Source of the DNA: Sphingomonas montana
GTDB taxonomy: Bacteria > Pseudomonadota > Alphaproteobacteria > Sphingomonadales > Sphingomonadaceae
Direction: 5' to 3'
Length of the DNA: 64,000 bases
Assembly (NCBI RefSeq): GCF_001956315.1
Contig: NZ_MOLY01000037.1
Coordinates: 62,001-126,000, forward strand
Of the stretch, positions 18,184-27,926 are shown one piece after another; the stretch's first letter is position 1, and every line of letters begins with the position of its first letter. The translations under genes were made by a program, and so were the position numbers. The notes under the pieces were generated by a model. That model made no database searches. It saw only the letters and a program-made list of their open reading frames with translations, and had not been told where the DNA came from.

Positions 18184-18321
18184 TCAGCTCGCGATCAGCA
18201 GGACGACGATCGCGACGATGATGATCGTCGCGATCGTCCCCCACTTCGCCATGTTCAGGAATCCGGTATAGGTTGCGACATGGGCCTTCTCATCCATGCC
18301 GCTGCCCTCGTTCGCCGCCAT
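18184..18321 (-). CDS. aa3-type cytochrome c oxidase subunit IV (small membrane protein)
   Basis: A 45-residue gene. After a short soluble start (MAANEGSGMDEKAHVATYTG) comes FLNMAKWGTIATI and a single hydrophobic helix ending LLIAS. The HxATYxGFxxxxKWG pattern is that of the bacterial aa3 oxidase subunit IV family, a one-helix accessory subunit. It lies 7 bp upstream of pntA1 on the same strand, forming the first gene of the pnt transcription unit. Confidence 0.85.
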   Translation of the reverse strand: MAANEGSGMDEKAHVATYTGFLNMAKWGTIATIIIVAIVVLLIAS

Positions 18322-18458
18322 TGTCCGTGTCCCTCGCCCCATGTCCGTTGGGACCGGTGATAGCGACGCACGGCCCGCACGCCAAGCCCGCGCTTAATCC
18401 CGTCTTTACCTCGACCGCGCTAAGCCTCGACCCGAACTGGACAAGGACGATATCGGCA

Positions 18459-19910
18459 ATGGCCGAGCCGAGCCGCACGCTGTTGCTGATCGACGACGAA
18501 CCCGCGCAGGGCCGGCTGGTGTCGGCCATCGTCGCGCGGGCGGGGTGGCGCACCGTCCGCGCGCGTGACGCGGACGAGGCGATCGCGCTGCTCGGCGGCG
18601 CCGGCACGCCCGCCATCGATGCCGCACTGATCGATCGCTGGGCACCCGGCGACAGCGACGCCGCGGGCGATGCAGACGGTGGAGGCGGCGACGTCGCCAT
18701 GCTGCGCGCCTGTCACCCGACGTTGCCGATCCTGATGATCGCGGCCAGCCCGACGGTCGCCGGCGCGGTCGCCGCGATGCGGACCGGCGCTACCGATTTC
18801 CTGGTCAAGCCGCTTGCGCCCGACCGGCTGCTGGCCGCACTCGACGCTGCGACGGACGGCCGCGGGGGGACCGGCGAACTGCGCCCGCTCGCCGAAAAAC
18901 TGCCGCAGGTGCTGGCGTTCGACGAAATCGTCGGCTCGTCCTCCGCCTTCCGCTCCGCGCTGGCGATCGCGGCGAAGGCGGCGCGCGCCCGCGTCTCGAT
19001 CCTGATCGAGGGCGAAAGCGGCGTCGGCAAGGAAGTCGTCGCGCAGGCGATCCATGCCGCCTCCCCGCGCGCGCGCCGGCCGCTGGTGGTCGTCAATTGC
19101 GGCGGCATCCCGCAGAATTTGATCGAAAGCGAATTGTTCGGGCATGAACGCGGCGCGTTCACCGGCGCGTTCGACCGCCGCATCGGCCGCTTCGAACAGG
19201 CCGATACCGGCACGCTGTTTCTGGACGAGGTCGGCGAACTGTCGCCCGACGCGCAGGTCCGGCTGCTCCGCGTCCTGCAATCGGGGGAAGTCACGCCGAT
19301 CGGCGCGCGCGGCCACCGCATCGTCGATGTCCGCGTGATCGCTGCCACTAACCGCACGCTGCTGGACGAAGTCGCCGCCGGGCGGTTCCGCGAAGACCTT
19401 TATTACCGACTCGCCGTCGTGTCGGTCGCGGTGCCCCCGCTGCGCACCCGCATCGCCGACGTCCCGGCGCTCGCCCGCCACATGCTGGCGCGCATCGCGG
19501 ATCAGCCCGGCCTGCGCGGCCTCGGCATCACCGACGCGGCGCTCGCGCTGCTGATGCGCTACGACTGGCCGGGCAACGTGCGCCAGCTCCACAACGCGCT
19601 CTTCCGCGCCGCCATCCTGTGCGACGGCGATGCGCTGACCGTCGCCGACTTCCCGCAAATCGCGGCCGCGACCAGCGCGGGCCGGTCCGCCCCGTCCGCC
19701 CCGCCAAGCGGCCCGCTGGCCGGCGGCGGCATCACCCTGTACGAACCCAATGGCCATATGCGCCCGCTGGACGCGATCGAGGCGGACGTCATACGGCTGG
19801 CGATCGGCCATTATCGCGGCCGCATGACGGAGGTCGCCCGGCGGCTCGGCATCGGGCGATCCACGCTTTACCGCAAACTCAGCGAAATGGGCATCGACAG
19901 CGCGGCATGA
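18459..19910 (+). CDS. Sigma-54-dependent response regulator
   Basis: A 483-residue NtrC-family activator. The receiver has Asp12/Asp13, the likely phospho-acceptor Asp59 and Lys117, with a Gly/Asp-rich insertion after Asp59. The AAA+ domain has Walker A GESGVGKE (185-192) and an intact GAFTGA loop (232-237) for contacting sigma-54. The C-terminus has a Fis-type helix-turn-helix (MTEVARRLGIGRSTLYRKL). No cognate kinase is adjacent. The stop overlaps the start of the next gene (ATGA). The ATG at 18459 lies directly before the conserved receiver start. Confidence 0.92.
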   Translation: MAEPSRTLLLIDDEPAQGRLVSAIVARAGWRTVRARDADEAIALLGGAGTPAIDAALIDRWAPGDSDAAGDADGGGGDVAMLRACHPTLPILMIAASPTVAGAVAAMRTGATDFLVKPLAPDRLLAALDAATDGRGGTGELRPLAEKLPQVLAFDEIVGSSSAFRSALAIAAKAARARVSILIEGESGVGKEVVAQAIHAASPRARRPLVVVNCGGIPQNLIESELFGHERGAFTGAFDRRIGRFEQADTGTLFLDEVGELSPDAQVRLLRVLQSGEVTPIGARGHRIVDVRVIAATNRTLLDEVAAGRFREDLYYRLAVVSVAVPPLRTRIADVPALARHMLARIADQPGLRGLGITDAALALLMRYDWPGNVRQLHNALFRAAILCDGDALTVADFPQIAAATSAGRSAPSAPPSGPLAGGGITLYEPNGHMRPLDAIEADVIRLAIGHYRGRMTEVARRLGIGRSTLYRKLSEMGIDSAA

Positions 19911-21364
19911 TCTACGCGACTCCCGCCCCGCCGCCGTCCCGTTTCGATCATGCAGGGCTGGCGGCGCAACCGTTGCGCCTGCTCATGGTCGTCTTCACGC
20001 TCTATGCCGCCTGGACCGTCCCGTCGCTGCTGCCGCGCTGGGGCATTTCCTCGGGCGGGTTCCTGCTGCTGGCCGGCTGGGTTGGGCTGGCGGCGCTCGC
20101 GCTGCCGCTGGCGCGCGGGCGGATATCCGGCGTGCTGGGGCCTACCCTGCTGGTCGCGGTGGCGGTGCTGCTGCGGTTCGCCGCCTTGTGGGCGCTGTGG
20201 GGCCATGATGCGGTCGCCGATCCGCTGATTTACCGGCAGATCGCCGCCGCCATGATCGACGGCGGCCCGATGATCTTCCACGAACCGCGGACGGGGGTCG
20301 CGTTCCGGGCGCTCTACCCGCCGCTCTACCCGCTGTTCCTGACCGGCATCGGTGCGGTCGCCGGGCTGGGGCAGGGCGTGATCTGGCTGAGCAATCTCGC
20401 CTTCGACCTCGCCGCCGCCGCGCTGCTCGTGCGCATCGGTGCGCGCGCCGGGTCGCGCGCCGGCGGCCGTGCAGCGGCCTGGCTCTATCTGGTCTGGCCC
20501 ACCTTCATCCTGGCATCCCCGTTCGCGCAGAAGGAACCGCTGGTCGCGCTGCTCGTCCTCGCCATCGCGCTCCGCATGACGCGTCTGCGCGCCGATACGC
20601 ATCCCACGCCGATCGACGGTGCCGTCGTGGGCGCTCTCGGGGGCCTCCTGACCCTGACCCAGCCCGGCCTGCTCACCGTTCCGCTCATGTTCGGCCTCGC
20701 GCTGCTGCCCGTCGTGGGGCTCCGGCCGATGGTCGCGCTGGCCGTGCGCAGCCTGCCCGTCCTGCTGCTCGTCATGATGCCCTGGTGGGTCCGCAACGCG
20801 CTCGTGCTGGGTCGCTTCGTGCCGCTCACCACGACCGGGGGCATCGGGCTGTGGATCGGCAACAACCCGGCCGCCACCGGCAACTGGATGCCGCTTCCCC
20901 CCGCCCTCGGCCGCCTGCCCGAACTGGAACAGTCCGCCGCCGCCGCCGCGGTCGCCAGGGACTGGATCGTCGCCCACCCGGCCGACATGCTCCGCCTGAA
21001 CGCTGCGAAGCTGTTGCGGGCTTTCGGCATCGAACAGTTCACGCTGGTCCGCTTCGGCCTCCTTCGGCCGGCGCTCGCTTCCGGCCACCCCGCCCTGCTG
21101 TTCCCGATGTTGCAGGGCGCGCTGCTCGCCACGCTCGCCGCTGCCACCGTCGCGATCGGGCGGCTGCGGACGCTGCCCGACGGCCGCCTCGCACTGCTCC
21201 TGACGCTCGCCATCGTCGCGCAACTGATCGTCTTCGACCTGTGGTTCGAATTCGCCGAACGCCACCGCTACGTCGCGATGCCGTTCCTGTTCCTCCTGAT
21301 CGGAGCGGCAATGACGACCACGAACGAGCGGGACGCGACCCGACACAACGCGGTTCACGGCTGA
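19907..21364 (+). CDS. ArnT/RgtA-like polytopic glycosyltransferase
   Basis: A 485-residue protein with about ten hydrophobic segments. The first extracytoplasmic loop carries AVADPLIYRQIAAAMIDGG, in the position of the acidic catalytic loop of GT39/GT83 lipid-linked sugar transferases, and later MMPWWVRNALVLGRFVPLTT is the conserved segment of that superfamily. It probably transfers a sugar from a polyprenyl carrier to an envelope glycan or protein. Its ATG overlaps the response-regulator stop, so the two products are made together. Confidence 0.75.
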   Translation: MIYATPAPPPSRFDHAGLAAQPLRLLMVVFTLYAAWTVPSLLPRWGISSGGFLLLAGWVGLAALALPLARGRISGVLGPTLLVAVAVLLRFAALWALWGHDAVADPLIYRQIAAAMIDGGPMIFHEPRTGVAFRALYPPLYPLFLTGIGAVAGLGQGVIWLSNLAFDLAAAALLVRIGARAGSRAGGRAAAWLYLVWPTFILASPFAQKEPLVALLVLAIALRMTRLRADTHPTPIDGAVVGALGGLLTLTQPGLLTVPLMFGLALLPVVGLRPMVALAVRSLPVLLLVMMPWWVRNALVLGRFVPLTTTGGIGLWIGNNPAATGNWMPLPPALGRLPELEQSAAAAAVARDWIVAHPADMLRLNAAKLLRAFGIEQFTLVRFGLLRPALASGHPALLFPMLQGALLATLAAATVAIGRLRTLPDGRLALLLTLAIVAQLIVFDLWFEFAERHRYVAMPFLFLLIGAAMTTTNERDATRHNAVHG

Positions 21365-21387
21365 AAACGCCTCGACCGCCTCCGCAC

Positions 21388-22485
21388 TCACCGCGGCGTC
21401 AACGCCTCGTCGCGCAACCCGCGCCAGACTTTCAGCGCCTGCACCGTCTCCGCCACGTCATGCACGCGCAGCAGCTGCACGCCCTGCGCCGCGCCCGTCA
21501 TCGCGATGGCCACCGAACCGCCCAGCCGCCGGTCGACCGGTGCCTCGTTCGACAGCGCACCGATGAACCGCTTGCGGCTCGCCCCCAGCAGCACGGGACA
21601 CCCCAGCCCGTGAAAGAGCGACAGCCCGTTCAACAGCGCCAGATTATGCGCAACCGTCTTGCCGAACCCGATCCCTGGATCGACGATGATCCGCGCCCGC
21701 GCGATCCCCGCCGCCTCCGCCGCCGCGATCCGTGCCGCCAGCCAGTCATAGACCTGGATCAGCACATCGCCGTACGCGGGCCGGTCCTGCATCGTCTGCG
21801 GGTCGCCCGCATGGTGCATCAGCACGACGGGGCACCCCGCCGCCGCCACGACACCGGCCGATCGCGCGTCCCATGACAGCGCGGACACGTCGTTGACGAT
21901 CCCCGCCCCCGCACCCAGCGCCGCCTCCATCACCGCCGCCTTCCGCGTGTCGATCGCCACCGCCACGCCGGCCCGCGCCATCCGTTCGACGACCGGGCGG
22001 ATCCGGGCGATCTCGTCCCCCTCCCACACCGCGGCAGCACCCGGTCGCGTCGATTCGCCACCCACGTCGATCAGCGCTGCGCCCGCCGCCGCCATCGCCA
22101 CCCCGGCACCGGCCGCCGCCGCCGCGTCGCCGTCATGCTGCCCGCCGTCCGAAAAACTGTCCGGCGTCACGTTCAGGATCGCCATGACCTGCGGCTGATC
22201 GAGCCGGATCGTCCGTTCGGCCAGGGTCAGCGCCGGCCGTGCCGCCACCAGCCGCGCCAGCACCGCCTCGCCCGCTGCCCGCTCCGCGTCGGGCAGCGCG
22301 GTCAACGCCGCGTCCAGCCGATCGACCGGCACCAGCGTCTGCGCCACGCGCCGCCCCGCCTCCACCCGGATCAGTTCGACCGCCGCGAACCACGCCAGCC
22401 CCCCCGCCAGCCGCAGCACCTGTCCGTCATGCCCGAACGGCGCATCCACGAACGCGGTCGGACGGAGGTAGAGGCCGGTCGTCAT
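21388..22485 (-). CDS. folP: Dihydropteroate synthase
   Basis: A 365-residue folate enzyme joining p-aminobenzoate to the pterin pyrophosphate; it is the sulfonamide target. The C-terminal TIM barrel shows MAILNVTPDSFSDGG, IDVGGESTRPGA, DPGIGFGKT and LLGASRKRF, all diagnostic. The ~90 N-terminal residues before the barrel are an extension common in this lineage. The ATG at 22485 has AGGGA about 8 nt upstream. Confidence 0.96.
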   Translation of the reverse strand: MTTGLYLRPTAFVDAPFGHDGQVLRLAGGLAWFAAVELIRVEAGRRVAQTLVPVDRLDAALTALPDAERAAGEAVLARLVAARPALTLAERTIRLDQPQVMAILNVTPDSFSDGGQHDGDAAAAAGAGVAMAAAGAALIDVGGESTRPGAAAVWEGDEIARIRPVVERMARAGVAVAIDTRKAAVMEAALGAGAGIVNDVSALSWDARSAGVVAAAGCPVVLMHHAGDPQTMQDRPAYGDVLIQVYDWLAARIAAAEAAGIARARIIVDPGIGFGKTVAHNLALLNGLSLFHGLGCPVLLGASRKRFIGALSNEAPVDRRLGGSVAIAMTGAAQGVQLLRVHDVAETVQALKVWRGLRDEALTPR

Positions 22486-22543
22486 GCTGCTGTTCCCTGC
22501 AAACCAAACGCCGACATGCCGACCCCGATAGGCCGGCACCACC

Positions 22544-22641
22544 CCCGTCATCCTGACGAAAGTCAGGATCCATTATCACTCCGCGTCAGGCACCCCAAAA
22601 CCGTACTGAGAATGGATCCCAGCGGTCGCTGGGATGACGGC
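22544..22641. repeat. Composite paired-hairpin repeat, family A (copy 2)
   Basis: CCGTCATCC-TGACGAAAGTCA-GGATCCATTATCAC faces a GTACTGAGAATGGATCC-CAGCGGTCGCTG-GGATGACGG half. It lies between the ccrM stop and the folP start. Confidence 0.8.
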
Positions 22642-22660
22642 AGTGACGCGGAACCGCCCC

Positions 22661-23990
<1,330 letters not shown>

Positions 23991-24094
23991 GCTCCAGTCT
24001 TTATTTGTGGTGGAACCGGAAAGAAGGGGGCAGGTTCGCCTTTTCGGATCGGGGACGAGTGGTGGGGCGGCGCGTGGCGGGACATGTTCGGACA

Positions 24095-24388
24095 ATGCTT
24101 GCCTCGGGTGCCGGCGCGCTCCTGTTCGGTACGGTGCTCGGCCTGTCCACGGTCGGCGGCCTGCGCGATCGCCCGCAACCCGCCGGCCCGATCTACCCGC
24201 GCGCGTCGCCGCCGTCCGACCCGATCTATACCGCCGACGCCCCGGATTGCGACGGCTGCACCAACTATGACGCCGGGTATCGCTGGGCCAGTGCGCGCGG
24301 CATCGCCACGGTCGACGACTGTTTTGGCGAGGACTGGGCGCGCCAGCGCGGCTGCCTTGCCTTCGTCCAGGGCGGCCGGATCGACTGA
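24095..24388 (+). CDS. Small hypothetical membrane-anchored protein
   Basis: A 97-residue protein with an N-terminal hydrophobic segment (LASGAGALLFGTVLGLSTVG), a Pro-rich linker, and a C-terminal region with four Cys and several Trp/Tyr/Asp residues (DCDGCTNYDAGYRWA, DDCFGEDWARQRGCLAF). The spacing of Cys suggests disulfides in the periplasm. I do not recognise a named family. The ATG at 24095 is chosen because the composition becomes protein-like there; a longer frame runs upstream to 23936. It is divergent from ccrM. Confidence 0.6.
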   Translation: MLASGAGALLFGTVLGLSTVGGLRDRPQPAGPIYPRASPPSDPIYTADAPDCDGCTNYDAGYRWASARGIATVDDCFGEDWARQRGCLAFVQGGRID

Positions 24389-24414
24389 CGCGACGGGACT
24401 CACCGAAGAGTATG

Positions 24415-24494
24415 CGTACCCCCGCGCAGGCGGGGGTCCAGGGCCACGAGTGATACCGTTTGTGGCGCTGGAACCCCGCCTGCGCGGGGGTACG
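24415..24494. repeat. Family C repeat as a perfect 21-bp inverted pair
   Basis: The arm at 24415-24435 (CGTACCCCCGCGCAGGCGGG plus G) is the exact reverse complement of 24474-24494, with a 38-bp centre that contains GATACCGTTTGTGG. It lies between two convergent genes (the gene at 24095 and rnhB) and may serve as a bidirectional terminator. Confidence 0.75.
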
Positions 24495-24572
24495 GTATGG
24501 GGTCAGCCTTCTATTCCGTCGACTCAGACCTCGGGAGAGCATCAGCTATAAATGCCTGATATCGATCCCCCG

Positions 24573-25184
24573 TCAGATCAGCAGCAACTGCCGCACCGGC
24601 GCGAAGCTGCGGCGGTGGATCGGGCTCGGTCCCAATGCACCCAGCGCCGCCAGATGCGCCGCGGTGCCGTATCCCTTGTTCGACGCCCAGCCATAGCCCG
24701 GATGGGCGGCGTCATATTCCAGCATCATCCGGTCGCGCTCATGCTTGGCGACGATCGACGCCGCCGCGATCGACAGGCAGGATGCGTCGCCCCTCACCAC
24801 CGCCACCGCGGGGTGCCGCCACTTCGGCAGGGCGTTGCCATCGACCAGCACCATCAGCGGGTCATGCCCCGCCGCGGCGATCAACGCATCGACCGCGCGC
24901 GCCATCGCCAGCATCGTCGCGTGGTAGATGTTGATCGTGTCGATCTCCGCCACCGTAGCGATCCCGACGCCCACCAGCGCCCGCCCGCGAATTTCGCCGC
25001 ATAGTTCCGCGCGCCGGCGCGCGCACAACTTCTTGCTGTCGTCGATCCCCTTCGGCGTGCGCCGCCGGTCGAGCATCACCGCCGCCGCCACCACCGGCCC
25101 GGCCAACGGCCCCCGCCCCGCCTCGTCCACGCCCGCCAACGGCGCGGGATGCGTGCGCTCGATCCTGAAACTCGGTCCCGCCAT
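24573..25184 (-). CDS. rnhB: Ribonuclease HII
   Basis: A 203-residue enzyme that removes ribonucleotides from DNA and cleaves RNA in RNA-DNA hybrids. The active-site DEAGRGPLAGP block holds Asp20 and Glu21; VLVDGNALP supplies a further Asp, and SIVAKHERD is also conserved. The length is typical of the family. Confidence 0.96.
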   Translation of the reverse strand: MAGPSFRIERTHPAPLAGVDEAGRGPLAGPVVAAAVMLDRRRTPKGIDDSKKLCARRRAELCGEIRGRALVGVGIATVAEIDTINIYHATMLAMARAVDALIAAAGHDPLMVLVDGNALPKWRHPAVAVVRGDASCLSIAAASIVAKHERDRMMLEYDAAHPGYGWASNKGYGTAAHLAALGALGPSPIHRRSFAPVRQLLLI

Positions 25185-25240
25185 GCCGCGCGTTACGCGC
25201 CGGACGCGACCGGTTCAATCCTTACCAACGCCACCCGGCC

Positions 25241-25306
25241 GTCATCCCGCCGGTAAAGCGCTCACTCTTAGTCCAAGGGAGATCCTGGCCTACGCGGCGA
25301 TGACGA
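25241..25306. repeat. Weak repeat related to family A
   Basis: GTCATCCCGCCGG faces GCGGCGATGACG around a 43-bp centre with CTTAGTCCAAGG. The outer ends match the family A flanks, but the cores have decayed. Confidence 0.4.
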
Positions 25307-25338
25307 CGGCAGCCAGCAGCGCGCCCGACGACCAAGGC

Positions 25339-25512
25339 TCACCCGGCCCGCATCGACTGCACGATGTCAACCAGCGTCCCCGCCGAAATCGGCAGTATGA
25401 ACAACAATACCACGATGAACGCGATCACCACCGTCAGCACGCGTTCCTGCGCCTTGCGGGGCGCCGGTTCCGGCACCGGCTGCCGATTCCAGCCACTCCC
25501 GTCGAACGGCAT
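25339..25512 (-). CDS. Small single-pass membrane protein
   Basis: A 57-residue protein: a soluble N-terminus with Pro/Arg residues (MPFDGSGWNRQPVPEPAPRK), then one hydrophobic helix (VLTVVIAFIVVLLFILPISA) and a short tail. The ATG at 25512 has GAGGA about 9 nt upstream, which favours it over the ATG at 25551. No family is recognised. It lies between thiD and rnhB on the same strand. Confidence 0.6.
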   Translation of the reverse strand: MPFDGSGWNRQPVPEPAPRKAQERVLTVVIAFIVVLLFILPISAGTLVDIVQSMRAG

Positions 25513-25554
25513 CGCGCAATCCTCTGTCCCGCACGCCCGGCCGGCATGCATCCA

Positions 25555-26403
25555 TTAAACAGAGGATATCGCCGGATGGTTGCCGCTGTCGACCGCCGTC
25601 TCCCCCGCCGGGGTAGGACAAATCAGCCCATGCCCCATCGGCCCATGCCCCGCGCCCAGCCCCGGTGCTGCCAGCAGGGCGTCGCGCACCAGCCGGCGCG
25701 CGATCGGGATGGCGCGGTCCAGCGGCAATCCTTGACCCAGCCCGGTCGCGATACCGCTGGCCAGCGTACAGCCGGTGCCGTGCGTATGGCGCGTGTCGAT
25801 CCGCGAATCGGTCCACGCCGTCACCCCGCCCGTGTCGAACAGCCGGTCGGTCAGCACCGTGCCCGCCGCATGCCCGCCCTTCACCAGCACCGCGCCGCCG
25901 CCGCGCGCCACCAGCGCCGCCGCCCCCGCGGCCGGATCGTCCAGGCCGGACAGGGCCGCCAGTTCGGGCAGGTTCGGCGTCGTCACCGTCGCCAGCGCCA
26001 TCAGCCGTTCGAACGCCACAATCGTGTCGCCATCGGCCAGCACCGCGCCGCTGGTCGCCACCATCACCGGATCGAACACGATGGGCACCGCGTGCGGCAT
26101 CGCGGCGATCCGATCCGCCACGGCATGCGCCACCGCGGCCGATCCGATCATCCCAATCTTGATCGCATCGACGCCGATGTCGGACAGGACGGCATCGATC
26201 TGCGCCAGCACCATCGCGGCCGGCACCGCCATCACGTCGGTCACGCCCAGCGTATTCTGCGCGGTGATCGCCGTGATCGCCGTCATCGCATGACCGCCCA
26301 GCGCCATCACCGTCTTGATGTCCGCCTGGATCCCCGCGCCGCCGCCGCTGTCCGATCCGGCGATGACCAGAATTCTGGCGATCGGGACGCGGGCGACGCT
26401 CAC
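25555..26403 (-). CDS. thiD: Hydroxymethylpyrimidine/phosphomethylpyrimidine kinase
   Basis: A 282-residue ribokinase-fold enzyme that phosphorylates the pyrimidine half of thiamine twice. Diagnostic blocks are [20 protein letters not shown] at the start, [13 protein letters not shown] in the middle, and the anion-hole motif [15 protein letters not shown]. The GTG at 26403 overlaps the glmM stop (GTGA), so I take it as the start; an open frame runs back to 26430 inside glmM. This gene is coupled to glmM. Confidence 0.92.
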   Translation of the reverse strand: MSVARVPIARILVIAGSDSGGGAGIQADIKTVMALGGHAMTAITAITAQNTLGVTDVMAVPAAMVLAQIDAVLSDIGVDAIKIGMIGSAAVAHAVADRIAAMPHAVPIVFDPVMVATSGAVLADGDTIVAFERLMALATVTTPNLPELAALSGLDDPAAGAAALVARGGGAVLVKGGHAAGTVLTDRLFDTGGVTAWTDSRIDTRHTHGTGCTLASGIATGLGQGLPLDRAIPIARRLVRDALLAAPGLGAGHGPMGHGLICPTPAGETAVDSGNHPAISSV

Positions 26404-27740
26404 GCCGCGGCGCGCCGCACGGCCTGGCACACCTCTTCGACGACTTCGGCGACCAGCGCCTCGTCTTCGCCCTCCGCCATCACGCGGATCAAGGGTTCGG
26501 TGCCGGACTTTCGGATCAGCAGCCGCCCGGTCCCGTTCAGCCGCGCCTCGGCCGCCGCGATCGTCTTCTGCACCGCCGCGTCCGCCAGCGGCTGTCCCCC
26601 GGCAAAGCGCACGTTCTTCAGCAGTTGCGGCAGCGGTTCGAACTGGCGCAGCAGCGTGCTGGCCGGCCGCCCCTCGCTCACCAGCGCCGCCAGCACTTGC
26701 AACGCCGCGACCAGCCCGTCGCCGGTGGTCGCATAATCGGTCATGATGATATGGCCGGACTGTTCGCCGCCGACATTATACCCGCCGCTGCGCATCGCCT
26801 CCACCACATGGCGGTCGCCCACATTCGTCCGGTGCAGCGTCAGGCCATGCCCCCCCAGATGGCGTTCCAGCCCCAGATTGGACATCACCGTCGCCACCAC
26901 GCCGCCACCGCGCAACAGCCCGCGCCGGTGCCACGACACGCCGATCAGCGCCATCAGCTGGTCGCCGTCCACAATGGTGCCGCGCTCGTCCACCACGATC
27001 AGCCGATCGGCGTCCCCGTCCAGCGCGATGCCGATGTCGGCCCGCGTCTCCAGCACTTTTGCGCGCAACGCATCCGGGTCGGTCGATCCGGTCCGGTCAT
27101 TGATGTTGGTGCCGTTGGGCGTCACGCCCAGCGCGATCACGTCCGCACCCAGTTCCCACAGCGCGGACGGCGCCACCTGATACGCCGCACCATTGGCGCA
27201 ATCGACCACGACGCGCAGGCCGTCCAGCCGCAGATCCTCGGGAAAGGCCAGCTTGACCGCGTGGATATAGCGTCCGCGCGCATCCTCCACCCGCCGTGCG
27301 CGGCCGATATGTTCGGCCGGGGCCAGCGTCGGCGTGCCGTCCAGCAACGCCTCGATCGCCAGCTCGTCGGCATCGCTCAGCTTGTACCCGTCCGGCCCGA
27401 ACAGCTTGATCCCGTTGTCCGCGAACGGGTTGTGACTGGCGGAGATCATCACGCCCAGGTCCGCCCGCATCGACCGGGTGAGCAGCGCCACCGCCGGCGT
27501 CGGCATCGGCCCGACCAGCACCACGTCCATCCCCACCGACGTGAACCCGGCCACCAGCGCCGATTCCATCATATAGCCCGACAGCCGCGTATCCTTGCCG
27601 ATCACCACCCGGTGACGGTGCGCCCCCCGCAGGAAATGCGCGCCCGCCGCCTGCCCCACCTTCATCGCGATCTCGGCCGTCATCGGCGCCTGGTTCGTCC
27701 GCCCGCGAATGCCGTCGGTCCCGAAATACTTGCGTGCCAT
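26400..27740 (-). CDS. glmM: Phosphoglucosamine mutase
   Basis: A 446-residue enzyme converting glucosamine-6-phosphate to glucosamine-1-phosphate for UDP-GlcNAc, hence peptidoglycan and LPS. The active phosphoserine is in ISASHNPF (Ser102), the metal loop is DGDADR near residue 241, and the start [13 protein letters not shown] is characteristic. It supplies the precursor used by the UDP-GlcNAc 2-epimerase at 37.2 kb. Confidence 0.97.
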   Translation of the reverse strand: MARKYFGTDGIRGRTNQAPMTAEIAMKVGQAAGAHFLRGAHRHRVVIGKDTRLSGYMMESALVAGFTSVGMDVVLVGPMPTPAVALLTRSMRADLGVMISASHNPFADNGIKLFGPDGYKLSDADELAIEALLDGTPTLAPAEHIGRARRVEDARGRYIHAVKLAFPEDLRLDGLRVVVDCANGAAYQVAPSALWELGADVIALGVTPNGTNINDRTGSTDPDALRAKVLETRADIGIALDGDADRLIVVDERGTIVDGDQLMALIGVSWHRRGLLRGGGVVATVMSNLGLERHLGGHGLTLHRTNVGDRHVVEAMRSGGYNVGGEQSGHIIMTDYATTGDGLVAALQVLAALVSEGRPASTLLRQFEPLPQLLKNVRFAGGQPLADAAVQKTIAAAEARLNGTGRLLIRKSGTEPLIRVMAEGEDEALVAEVVEEVCQAVRRAAA

Positions 27741-27804
27741 ATTCGTCCTGCCCTGACTCGGTGGAGCCTCGCTACCGCATTTACCCTAACGATATGCTGG
27801 AAGT

Positions 27805-27899
27805 CCGTCATCCTGACGGAAGTCAGAATCCATTATCACGCCGCTCGGCCGTGGCCGGAACCGTAATGACAATGAATCCCAGTATCGCTGGGATGACGT
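27805..27899. repeat. Composite paired-hairpin repeat, family A (copy 3)
   Basis: CCGTCATCC-TGACGGAAGTCA-GAATCCATTATCAC faces a GTAATGACAATGAATCC-CAGTATCGCTG-GGATGACG half. It lies between the glmM start and the upstream gene's stop, both on the minus strand. Confidence 0.75.
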
Positions 27900-27926
27900 C
27901 CGCGGGGTTACTGCCCTGACTTCCCC

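Noticed and set aside
24928-26736. 602-codon open frame opposite rnhB, thiD and glmM
   Set aside because: It crosses several well-supported genes on the opposite strand and has no domain.
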